DNA of 64,000 nt from UBA10518 sp022837185 (GTDB taxonomy: Bacteria > Desulfobacterota > Desulfobulbia > Desulfobulbales > Desulfobulbaceae): the NCBI GenBank assembly GCA_034007705.1, contig JAVEQK010000002.1:1-64000 (forward strand). Direction: 5' to 3'. The position numbers and the translations under genes were made by a program. The notes under the pieces are model-generated. The model worked only from the letters and a program-made list of their open reading frames with translations. It made no database searches and was not told the DNA's origin. This document shows, piece by piece, positions 8,320 through 15,523 of this stretch; within the stretch, counting starts at the first letter, position 1, and each line of letters opens with the position of its first letter.

Positions 8320-8865
8320 ATGCCTCAGTCGATTCTGATAGTAATGCACGATGCGTCATTCGGCCAGACCTTGCAGCAGAAATTAAGTCAATTCCGGGTA
8401 AAAGTTTTCAGGGCGGAAACCGCGGCTCAGGCCCTCGAACTTCTGGGCAGGCAAAAAATGAACGTTGTTCTCCTTGATGTCAGGGGGAACGCCTTGCCCG
8501 CGGTGCCCTTTCTGAAGGAATTGAAGGCCACCGCCACCGAAGTCGAGACCATTGTCATCAGCAGCATCGATGACGTCGCCATATCGATCGAATGCATGCA
8601 GGAGGGGGCCTCGGATGAAATTACCGTTCCATTCGACATCGAATCCCTGAAAGGTAAAATTAAAGAGGCGGTCAAGCGAAGCAGGCTCCGGCAGAAGAAG
8701 AAACGAAAGTTTGCCTTTTTCGATAATTTCGAAAACGACATGGTCGCGGCAACGTTTGCCCAGATGGGTGAATTTGACTCCGCCCGGACCATTCTTGACA
8801 AAAAAAAAGACGGGAGCAAAACCGACGACGACCAGAAGAAAAGCGGCAAGAAGCACGAAAAGTAA
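8320..8865 (+). CDS. Degenerate receiver (pseudo-receiver) with helical tail motif and Lys-rich C-terminus
   Basis: Protein of 181 residues. Residues 1-120 keep the receiver strand pattern (ILIV at the N-terminus, VVLLDV carrying the would-be phospho-Asp), but key residues are lost. The acidic pair DD is replaced by Met-His (ILIVMHD), and the conserved Lys before Pro is Val (EITVPFD). It therefore probably cannot be phosphorylated normally. Residues about 135-165 carry the tail motif shared with 7878 and 8914, and the end is a charged tail (KKDGSKTDDDQKKSGKKHEK). No clear ribosome site precedes ATG 8320. It is likely a phosphorylation-independent binding partner in the same pathway. Confidence 0.8.
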   Translation: MPQSILIVMHDASFGQTLQQKLSQFRVKVFRAETAAQALELLGRQKMNVVLLDVRGNALPAVPFLKELKATATEVETIVISSIDDVAISIECMQEGASDEITVPFDIESLKGKIKEAVKRSRLRQKKKRKFAFFDNFENDMVAATFAQMGEFDSARTILDKKKDGSKTDDDQKKSGKKHEK

Positions 8866-8913
8866 CGAAACCGGCTTTGACTTGAGGTTAATGCCACAAC
8901 AGCGAGGTGTCCC

Positions 8914-9375
8914 ATGGCTGAAATGAAAGTTCTGCTCGTTGATGACGAGGAAACATTTGTCCAAACCCTTTCAGAACGGCTCAAGATGCGCGATCTGAAA
9001 AGCGACACTGTCTTTGACGGCACCCAGGCCATTGATTTCGTCAATGAAAATGAGCCGGATGTCATGGTGCTCGATCTGAAGATGCCCGGCATCGACGGAA
9101 TGGAAGTTTTGCGCCGGGTCAAGAAAATGTACCCCAAAATCCAGGTTATCATCCTGACGGGGCACGGAACGGACAGGGATGAAGAAGAGTCACGCCGCCT
9201 GGGTGTTTTTGACTACCTGAAAAAACCCGTCGACATAGAAGAGCTGGTCGGCCGGATCAAGGCGGCGTATCACGAAAAGCTCCAGAACACCATGGCTGCC
9301 GCCGCCTTTGCGGAAGAAGGCGAATATGAAACGGCGCGCAGCATCATGGAGAAAAAGGAAAAAAAGAAAAAATAG
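8914..9375 (+). CDS. Response regulator receiver with helical tail motif
   Basis: Protein of 153 residues. The receiver is complete: acidic pair in VLLVDDEETF, phospho-Asp in VMVLDLKMPG near 55, Thr in ILTGHG and Lys in YLKKPVD. After the receiver comes the same Ala-rich tail pattern seen at 7878 and 8320, then a lysine-rich end. There is no DNA-binding or enzymatic output. It lies 48 bases after the pseudo-receiver gene and is probably co-transcribed. The shared tail suggests that the three proteins assemble together or compete for one partner. Confidence 0.9.
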   Translation: MAEMKVLLVDDEETFVQTLSERLKMRDLKSDTVFDGTQAIDFVNENEPDVMVLDLKMPGIDGMEVLRRVKKMYPKIQVIILTGHGTDRDEEESRRLGVFDYLKKPVDIEELVGRIKAAYHEKLQNTMAAAAFAEEGEYETARSIMEKKEKKKK

Positions 9376-9508
9376 ACCATTTCATTGCTGACAGCGGACC
9401 AGCCCGGGGCTGAATGACAACAGCCATGGGGGCTGTGCCGCTGATCCGTTGGCGATGCCTTCCAGGACCGGGCCGACAATACCATACTTCTGAACGGAGA
9501 AAACAAAC

Positions 9509-9949
9509 ATGGCTGAAGAGATCAAGGCAAATGTTTTGCTGGTGGATGATGAGGAACAATTCCTGGATGCCCTGTCCAGCCGCCTGGAAACCCGGGGTTA
9601 TCGTGTTGACACGGTAACCAGCGGTGAAGACGCGGTTGACTTGATCGAGGGAAAATCCTTCGACGCGATTGTCCTGGACCTTGCCATGCCTGGACTTGAC
9701 GGACTCGAGACCCTGAAGCGGATCAAGGAGAAAAACCCTGATCTCGAAATAATCATGCTGACCGGTCACGCCACGGTAAAAAGCGGCATCGAGGCGATGA
9801 AAATGGGGGCCGAGGATTTCCTTGAAAAACCGGTCGATCTGAAGGAGCTCCTCGATAAAATCGGCGAGGCAAAACATAAACGAATGCTCGTTGTGGAGAA
9901 GAAGCGCCAGGAAGAGGTAAATAAAATCATCAAAAGCAAAAGCTGGTAA
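9509..9949 (+). CDS. Single-domain response regulator
   Basis: Receiver of 146 residues with all canonical residues: VLLVDDEEQF, phospho-Asp in IVLDLAMPG, Thr in MLTGHA and Lys in FLEKPVD. A roughly 25-residue charged helix ends the protein (KKRQEEVNKIIKSKSW), without the tail motif of its neighbours. It is preceded by a GGAG ribosome site and a 133-base spacer. It is one of five receivers in the island and has no output domain, so it probably acts through phosphorelay or protein contact. Confidence 0.92.
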   Translation: MAEEIKANVLLVDDEEQFLDALSSRLETRGYRVDTVTSGEDAVDLIEGKSFDAIVLDLAMPGLDGLETLKRIKEKNPDLEIIMLTGHATVKSGIEAMKMGAEDFLEKPVDLKELLDKIGEAKHKRMLVVEKKRQEEVNKIIKSKSW

Positions 9950-10155
9950 TCCTCTAACCATTATCCTGGGCCGCATCCGGGCGCCGGACGACAGACCGGA
10001 AAGGCCGGGATCGAAATATTCGGAACGCCGCTGAAAAACAGGGGCATCCGAAAGAGGTGCAGTATGTCCTGCGAACGGGGTTTTTTCCGCGGCGAGGCGG
10101 GCTTTCCCGCCTGACTTGCCGGCGTAAACATAATTACCAAGAGAGGAGGACTCAA

Positions 10156-10680
10156 GTGCAGACCGATAACCCTGTGGTCAAGGACCACATAATCACCCTC
10201 GACAGGTTCCCGCATCTCACCGAAGACCAGTCCCTCAGCGACGCCGTTGAAGTCATCAAATCCTACACTGACGGTTCCCGGGAGCTGCTCAGGTACCGGG
10301 AGATCCTCATTCTGGACGCCGGCAACCGGCTGGTGGGCCGGGTCACCATGCAGGACATCATTCTGGGGATCGACCCCCGTTTTACCGGGCTTGCCAAGGT
10401 CAATAAATTTGAAGGCAAAAAACCGGATGCCACCAGTCTGGTTATCCTCTGGGAAGATTCCTTCTTTGAGGAGTGCTCGAAGAGAAGAACGAAAAAAATC
10501 ATCGATTTCATGTCGCCCATCAAGCTGACCATCAGGAGCAGCGAGTCCCTCCTCAAGACCCTGGCCATCATGTTGAGCGTCAACGAAACCGTCCTTCCCG
10601 TTGTCGACGACTCCCGGGTTCTTGGCGTGATCCGCATGGAGGAGATATTCAAGGCCATAACCAGCCGGTGCAAGCTCTAA
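10156..10680 (+). CDS. CBS-domain protein
   Basis: Protein of 174 residues with two CBS motifs: about residues 20-75, ending VGRVTMQDIILG, and about 115-170, ending VLGVIRMEEIFKAI. CBS pairs commonly bind adenine nucleotides and regulate attached or neighbouring transporters and enzymes. I chose the GTG at 10156 because a strong AGGAGG site lies just upstream; an in-frame ATG at 10057 would add 33 residues that do not look like a domain. The anion transporter gene follows 47 bases later, so this protein may act as its energy-status sensor. That link is inferred. Confidence 0.85.
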   Translation: MQTDNPVVKDHIITLDRFPHLTEDQSLSDAVEVIKSYTDGSRELLRYREILILDAGNRLVGRVTMQDIILGIDPRFTGLAKVNKFEGKKPDATSLVILWEDSFFEECSKRRTKKIIDFMSPIKLTIRSSESLLKTLAIMLSVNETVLPVVDDSRVLGVIRMEEIFKAITSRCKL

Positions 10681-10727
10681 GATAAGCAACAATTTTCTAA
10701 GTTAAATACCTAGGCGGGGAGAAAGTC

Positions 10728-12445
10728 ATGACCAACGATCAGACGGAGGTACGGGTTGCCAAGGAGAAACAACCCATCGACTGGAAGCGGCTCGTATTCA
10801 TGTTTACAGGAATCATCCTGTTTGCTGTTGTCTATTATTCGCCTCCATGGCCGGATGCGGTGGATCCGCTGGGCGAGAGTTTTGTCCTGTCCAAGGAGGC
10901 CAAGGGGGCACTGGCCGTATTTCTGCTGGCCGGCACCTGGTGGGTGTTCGAGGTCCTGCCCATCGGCGTCACCAGCCTGACCATCGGCATGATGCAGGCC
11001 ATGTTCCTGATCCGGCCTGCCAAGGCGGCCTTCAAGGATTTCATGGACCCGTCGGTGCTGTTCATCTTCGGCTCCATCGTCATCGGCATGGTCTTCACCA
11101 AGACCGGCCTGACCAAGCGCATCGCCTACAAGATGCTGGCCATCGTCGGCGAGCGGACCAGCAGGATCTACCTGGGCTGCTTCGTGCTGACCGCGGCCCT
11201 GACGCATATAATGGCCCATACGGCGGTGGCCGCCACCATGTACCCGCTGCTGCTGGCGATCTATGCCATGTACAGTCAGGAAGAAACGCCCACCAGGTTC
11301 GGCAAGGGGCTGTTTATCGGCATGGCCTACATAGCCGGCGCCGGCAGCATCGTCACCCTGCTCGGCGCGGCCCGCGGCGCCGTGGCCCTGGGCTTTTACA
11401 AGGACATTATGGACAAGGACATCTCCTTTTTCCAGCTGACCTGGTACATGTTCCCCGTCGGCTGGCTGATGGTCTTCCTGCTCTGGGGCTTTTTCATGAT
11501 CGTCTTCAAGCCGGAAAAAGCGCGCATCCCCGGGCTCAAGGAAAAGGCCCAGCGGATGTACGTCGAGCTGGGCCGGATCACCCGCCAGGAAGTGCTGGCC
11601 GCGGTGATCGTCGGCGCAACCATCCTGGCCATTTCCCTGCGCTCATTCATCCCGGCCCTCCAGGCCATCGACAAGACGGCCATCCTGCTCTGCTCGACCA
11701 TCGGCTTCTTCATGGTCAACATCCTCAAGCTCGAGGATTTGGAGGAAATTCCCTGGAACATCATCCTCCTCTTCGCCGGGGCCATGTCCATCGGCTTCTG
11801 CCTGTGGGACACCGGGGCGGCCAGCTGGCTGGCGGTCAACTGGCTGACCATGTTCCAGAACGCCCANNNNNNNNNNNNNNNNNNNNNNNNNNNNNNNNNN
11901 NNNNNNNNNNNNNNNNNNNNNNNNNNNNNNNNNNNNNNNNNNNNNNNNNNNNNNNNNNNNNNNNNNTGGAGGAAATTCCCTGGAACATCATCCTCCTCTT
12001 CGCCGGGGCCATGTCCATCGGCTTCTGCCTGTGGGACACCGGGGCGGCCAGCTGGCTGGCGGTCAACTGGCTGACCATGTTCCAGAACGCCCACTGGTTC
12101 GTCTTCGTCCTCAGCATCGCCTTCTTTGTCATGATCATGACCAACTTCATCATGAACGTGGCCGCCATAGCCATCTCGCTGCCTGTTGCCCTGGTCATCG
12201 CCCCCTATCTCGGCGTGGCCGGCGAGGTCATCCTGTTCGCCTCCCTGGTCACCGCCGGCATGCCCTTCCTGCTGCTGGTCGGCGCGGCGCCCAACGCCAT
12301 CGCCTACAACTCCAAGCAGTTCACCGCCGGCGAATTCTTCCTGTGGGGCATTCCGGCCAGCATCATGCTGATGCTCGTCGTCGCCCTGGCCGTGGGGATC
12401 ATCTGGCCGCTCATGGGCATGTCCGTCACCGTGGCCGCCCAGTAA
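10728..12445 (+). CDS. DASS/SLC13-family sodium-coupled anion transporter (interrupted by an assembly gap)
   Basis: Multi-pass permease of the divalent anion:Na+ symporter family, which moves sulfate or di/tricarboxylates with Na+. A run of 100 Ns (11867-11966) lies inside the gene, and the 127 bases on each side are identical (11740-11866 and 11967-12093). Removing the gap and one copy (227 bases) restores a single frame of 497 codons, giving a 496-residue protein, the usual size for the family. The post-gap frame shift is therefore an artefact. Visible signatures include MAHTAVAATMYPLLLAI and, near the end, FLLLVGAAPNAIAYNS, where the family often has SNTATA and GTPPNAI-like motifs. It lies between the CBS and receiver-carbonic-anhydrase genes. 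The substrate is not determinable; sulfate or bicarbonate would fit. Confidence 0.85.
11740..11866. repeat. Left copy of 127-bp duplicate flanking an assembly gap
   Basis: Identical to 11967-12093. The length of 127 is a common de Bruijn k-mer size, so this looks like two contigs that overlap by one k-mer but were scaffolded with Ns between them, not a biological repeat. Confidence 0.9.
11867..11966. other. Assembly gap of exactly 100 Ns
   Basis: Placeholder run of Ns inside the SLC13 transporter gene. The duplicate flanks imply that the true distance is negative (an overlap), so no sequence is probably missing. Confidence 0.97.
11967..12093. repeat. Right copy of 127-bp duplicate flanking an assembly gap
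   Basis: Same sequence as 11740-11866. Dropping one copy together with the Ns makes the transporter gene continuous in frame. Confidence 0.9.
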
Positions 12446-12463
12446 ACCGACAAGGGATGGAAC

Positions 12464-13555
12464 ATGACACAGGAAAAAAAGTTAAAGGTGCTGCTGGTCG
12501 ACGATGAAAAAGAATTCGTCGAGACAATGTCCATGCGTCTGCAGAGACGCGATATCGACGCCAGGGCCGCATTCGGCGGCAAGGAAGCCCTGGACGACAT
12601 CGCCCGGGAACAACCCGATGTCCTGGTGCTGGACCTCCAGATGCCGGACATGAACGGCCTGGAGGTACTGCGCCGGGTCAGGGAAAAGTATCCCGACATC
12701 GAAACCATCATTCTCACCGGGCACGGCACCGCAGCCGCCCGGGAACGGGCGACGAATCTGGGGGCGGCGGGCTTTCTGGAGAAGCCGGTCGATATCGTCA
12801 CCCTGGTCGGCACCATCCACGGCGCCTTCTCCGCCCCGGCCGAAAAAAGGAGGAGCACCCTCTTTTCCTACGGCGACTTCGCCGCCATCCTCAAGAACCA
12901 TCTTGACGGCTTCGGTATAAGCCTGGGGGAGAACGCCCTCGGGATCAAGTGCTTCTGCCGGGATGACAACCAGGACCAGATCGGTTATCTTCTGGCCGGC
13001 ATCGGGAAAAGCTCCGGCTGGTTCGACCTCAATGCATTCGGAGCCTATCCGGCCGGCCGCGCCGTTGAGAGCCTGGGGCCGCCGTCACACCATATCCCCA
13101 ACCGGAAAAATGTGCCTTGGATCGTCCTGGTGCATGCGACCCACGTCGGCTGCGATTCCAATTACACCCTGGGCCTGACGGACCGGTACGGCATGCGGGA
13201 GCAGAGCCCGTCGTGCGGCCTGCTCGCCCTTATCCTCGCCCGGCATAAACAACGGATGAACGGACAGACGGTCGGGGCGCTGGGGGACTTCGAAATGGGA
13301 GAGGCCGAGAAGGTGCTCCGGCCCTACCTCGATGACATCGCCGCGGCCGAATACCCCATGGCGGCCATCGCCGACCGGCTGCTCGATCTCGGCTGCGAAG
13401 TCTTCGACCGGCTGCTGGCCGGCAACGTGGAGCGGGCCCTGTACATCGGCGGCATCAATGTTGACTATGCGCCGGAAGTCCCGGAAAAGAATTTCTTTGT
13501 GCCGAAAACAGCCCGCATTTACGAAAACGCCAACAAAACGGAATTCAATTTTTAA
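12464..13555 (+). CDS. Response regulator receiver fused to an LCIB-like (beta-type) carbonic anhydrase domain
   Basis: Protein of 363 residues with two parts. Residues 1-125 are a complete receiver: VLLVDDEKEF, phospho-Asp57 in VLVLDLQMP, Thr in ILTGHG and Lys107 in FLEKPVD. Residues about 140-363 resemble the limiting-CO2-inducible B (LCIB) carbonic anhydrase fold. There is a Cys-x-Asp motif (C165, D167 in CFCRDDNQD), a His in VLVHATHVG (H227), and a Cys in QSPSCGLLA (C251). These could form the Cys-His-Cys zinc site of beta-type enzymes. LCIB proteins hydrate CO2 or act in bicarbonate handling. The gene lies 18 bases after the anion transporter and upstream of nhaD. Receiver assignment is firm; the LCIB assignment comes from motif memory and needs a profile search. 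Confidence 0.72.
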   Translation: MTQEKKLKVLLVDDEKEFVETMSMRLQRRDIDARAAFGGKEALDDIAREQPDVLVLDLQMPDMNGLEVLRRVREKYPDIETIILTGHGTAAARERATNLGAAGFLEKPVDIVTLVGTIHGAFSAPAEKRRSTLFSYGDFAAILKNHLDGFGISLGENALGIKCFCRDDNQDQIGYLLAGIGKSSGWFDLNAFGAYPAGRAVESLGPPSHHIPNRKNVPWIVLVHATHVGCDSNYTLGLTDRYGMREQSPSCGLLALILARHKQRMNGQTVGALGDFEMGEAEKVLRPYLDDIAAAEYPMAAIADRLLDLGCEVFDRLLAGNVERALYIGGINVDYAPEVPEKNFFVPKTARIYENANKTEFNF

Positions 13556-13627
13556 GGGAAGGAAAGGATTGCGGCAGGTTGCACCTGACAGGGGCAGCGG
13601 CCGCAGAGATAATTTTTCAGCACAGCT

Positions 13628-13647
13628 TGGCAGGTGATCAACTGCCA
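13628..13647. promoter_or_regulatory. Near-perfect 20-bp palindrome, candidate operator
   Basis: TGGCAGGTGATCAACTGCCA pairs with itself at 18 of 20 positions. It lies about 160 bases before the nhaD start, upstream of the structured leader, and is a candidate repressor site or small hairpin. Its binder is unknown. Confidence 0.4.
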
Positions 13648-13674
13648 GTGGGATCCGACATCGCAGTGAGCCAG

Positions 13675-13777
13675 CCGCCCCGTTCCACGAGGTTGCATCC
13701 CTGTCCCGGCAGGGATGAGGAATATGGGGCGGAACCGGTTTGCCGGCCGTTTTCTCCCTGACTGGTTGTAAACCGGT
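13675..13777 (+). ncRNA. Structured 5' leader of nhaD, possible riboswitch
   Basis: The leader can form nested helices. An outer stem pairs CCGCCCC (13675-13681) with GGGGCGG (13726-13732). Inside it, a perfect 8-bp hairpin pairs CATCCCTG (13696-13703) with CAGGGATG (13710-13717). A following stem pairs AACCGGTT (13733-13740) with the complement ending at 13777, just before an A/T-rich stretch and the AAGGAGG ribosome site. Na+- and Li+-responsive riboswitches are known upstream of antiporter genes in other bacteria, but I cannot match the conserved core from memory. Confidence 0.4.
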
Positions 13778-13805
13778 AAAACTTTTTCTCAAGGAGGAAG
13801 GAACA

Positions 13806-15242
13806 GTGAAACTTATTTTACGCCTCGTGGGCATTGCGGCAGCTTCGCTGTTCGGCCTGCAGGGAGCCGCAATTGCCGCGGAGAGCGCTGAGACGGTAAT
13901 ATTGCTGACAGATCACTGGATCGGCTATGCCGCCCTGGTGGTTTTTGTGGTGGCCTACGCCCTGGTCATGGCGGAGGAGTTCACCCATCTGCGCAAATCC
14001 AAACCAGTGCTCCTGGCCGCGGGCATCATCTGGGGAATGATCGCCTACATGTATGTCAGCAACGGCCTCCCTCACGCCGCGGAACAGGCCGTCCGCCACA
14101 ATATCCTGGAATACGCCGAACTGCTGCTCTTTCTCCTGGTGGCCATGACCTACATCAACGCCATGGACGAGCGGCGCGTTTTCGAAACCCTGCGGGTGCG
14201 CCTGGTCTGCGGCGGCTTCTCCCTGCGCAAGCTGTTCTGGATCACCGGGGTGCTCGCCTTCTTCATTTCCCCGGTCGCCGACAACCTGACCACTGCCCTG
14301 CTGATGTGCGCCGTGGTCATGGCCATCGCCCGGGACAACCCGAAATTCGTCACCCTGGCCTGCATCAACATCGTCGTGGCCGCCAATGCCGGGGGCGCCT
14401 TCAGTCCGTTCGGCGACATCACCACCCTCATGGTCTGGCAGAAAGGCATTGTCAGCTTCTGGACCTTTTTCGCCCTGTTCATCCCTTCGGCGGTCAACTG
14501 GCTGGTGCCGGCCCTGATCATGAGCTTCGCCGTGCCCAAGGGTCCCCCCACCCGATGCGAGATCAACATGACCATGAAGCGGGGCGCCTGGGTCGTCATG
14601 GGCCTTTTCCTGCTCACCATCTGCACCGCGGTCAGCTTCCACAATTTCCTCCACCTGCCGCCCATGCTCGGCATGATGACCGGCCTCTCCTATCTCAAGA
14701 TATACGGCTATTATCTCAAAAAAACCTGGGCCACCCGGGGCTCGGGCCGCACAGCCCCCTTTGACCCGGAGAAGGCGGAAGAGCAACTCGGCGACACTGT
14801 GCCCTTTGATATTTTCCGGAATGTTGCCCGGGCCGAGTGGGACACCCTGTTGTTCTTCTACGGCGTCATCCTCTGTGTCGGCGGCCTCGGCTTCATCGGC
14901 TACCTGGGCATGGCCTCCCACGTGATGTACACCGGCTGGGGGGCCACTCCGGCCAATATCATGGTCGGCATCCTTTCGGCCATCGTCGACAACATTCCCA
15001 TCATGTTCGCCGTGCTGACCATGCACCCGGACATGTCGCAGGGCCAGTGGCTGCTCGTCACCCTGACGGCCGGGGTCGGGGGCAGTCTGCTGTCCATCGG
15101 CTCCGCGGCCGGCGTGGCCCTCATGGGCCAGGCTCGGGGCATGTACACCTTTTTCGGTCATCTGAAATGGACCCCGGCGATAGCCCTGGGATATGCGGCC
15201 AGCATTTATGTCCACTTTCTGGTGAACGCCTCCCGATTCTGA
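13806..15242 (+). CDS. nhaD: NhaD-type Na+/H+ antiporter
   Basis: Polytopic membrane protein of 478 residues in the NhaD (IT superfamily) group, which exchanges Na+ or Li+ for H+. Visible family patterns include HNILEYAELLLFLLVAMTYI, SPVADNLTTALLMCAVVMA, NAGGAFSPFGDITTLMVW and SAIVDNIPIMFAV, with acidic and polar residues inside membrane helices. The first roughly 25 residues look like a signal peptide (ending AAIAAES), as in other NhaD proteins. I chose the GTG at 13806 because AAGGAGGAAGG lies directly upstream; the in-frame ATG at 13740 falls inside the structured leader. The downstream terminator at 15270 ends the unit. It would recycle Na+ brought in by the neighbouring SLC13 transporter. 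Confidence 0.9.
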   Translation: MKLILRLVGIAAASLFGLQGAAIAAESAETVILLTDHWIGYAALVVFVVAYALVMAEEFTHLRKSKPVLLAAGIIWGMIAYMYVSNGLPHAAEQAVRHNILEYAELLLFLLVAMTYINAMDERRVFETLRVRLVCGGFSLRKLFWITGVLAFFISPVADNLTTALLMCAVVMAIARDNPKFVTLACINIVVAANAGGAFSPFGDITTLMVWQKGIVSFWTFFALFIPSAVNWLVPALIMSFAVPKGPPTRCEINMTMKRGAWVVMGLFLLTICTAVSFHNFLHLPPMLGMMTGLSYLKIYGYYLKKTWATRGSGRTAPFDPEKAEEQLGDTVPFDIFRNVARAEWDTLLFFYGVILCVGGLGFIGYLGMASHVMYTGWGATPANIMVGILSAIVDNIPIMFAVLTMHPDMSQGQWLLVTLTAGVGGSLLSIGSAAGVALMGQARGMYTFFGHLKWTPAIALGYAASIYVHFLVNASRF

Positions 15243-15269
15243 TAATCTGAAAAGAATCACCAGGGAAAT

Positions 15270-15309
15270 CCCGGCGGCCGCCACTCCAGGCCGCCGGGAC
15301 ATTTTTTTT
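15270..15309 (+). terminator. Rho-independent terminator after nhaD
   Basis: CCCGGCGGCC (15270-15279) pairs perfectly with GGCCGCCGGG (15289-15298), followed by ACA and eight Ts (15302-15309). Confidence 0.88.
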
Positions 15310-15523
15310 CCGGAACACCGGCTGCCGCATGGAACTGTGCGGGAGCTCCGCCTTCATGCAGGACCTTTGGTCCTCCGGAACCACCCGACAGCAGGCCCCG
15401 GCACATATCCGCTGCTTCATGGCGGACGGCAACCTCTGGACGCTGCGAAATTATCTTGTTTCCCTTTGGCTTACCTGCTGGTATCCTTTACGGGTGCATT
15501 CACCCGCTTGAGAAGGTCAGGCC

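Noticed and set aside
10847..12445. 532-codon frame that crosses the N gap
   Set aside because: It is a product of the 227-base insertion artefact; only its post-gap part is the true transporter C-terminus.
13818..15302. 494-codon minus-strand open frame opposite nhaD
   Set aside because: It is an antisense shadow with His/Gly/Asp-rich composition and no domain, and nhaD is unambiguous on the plus strand.
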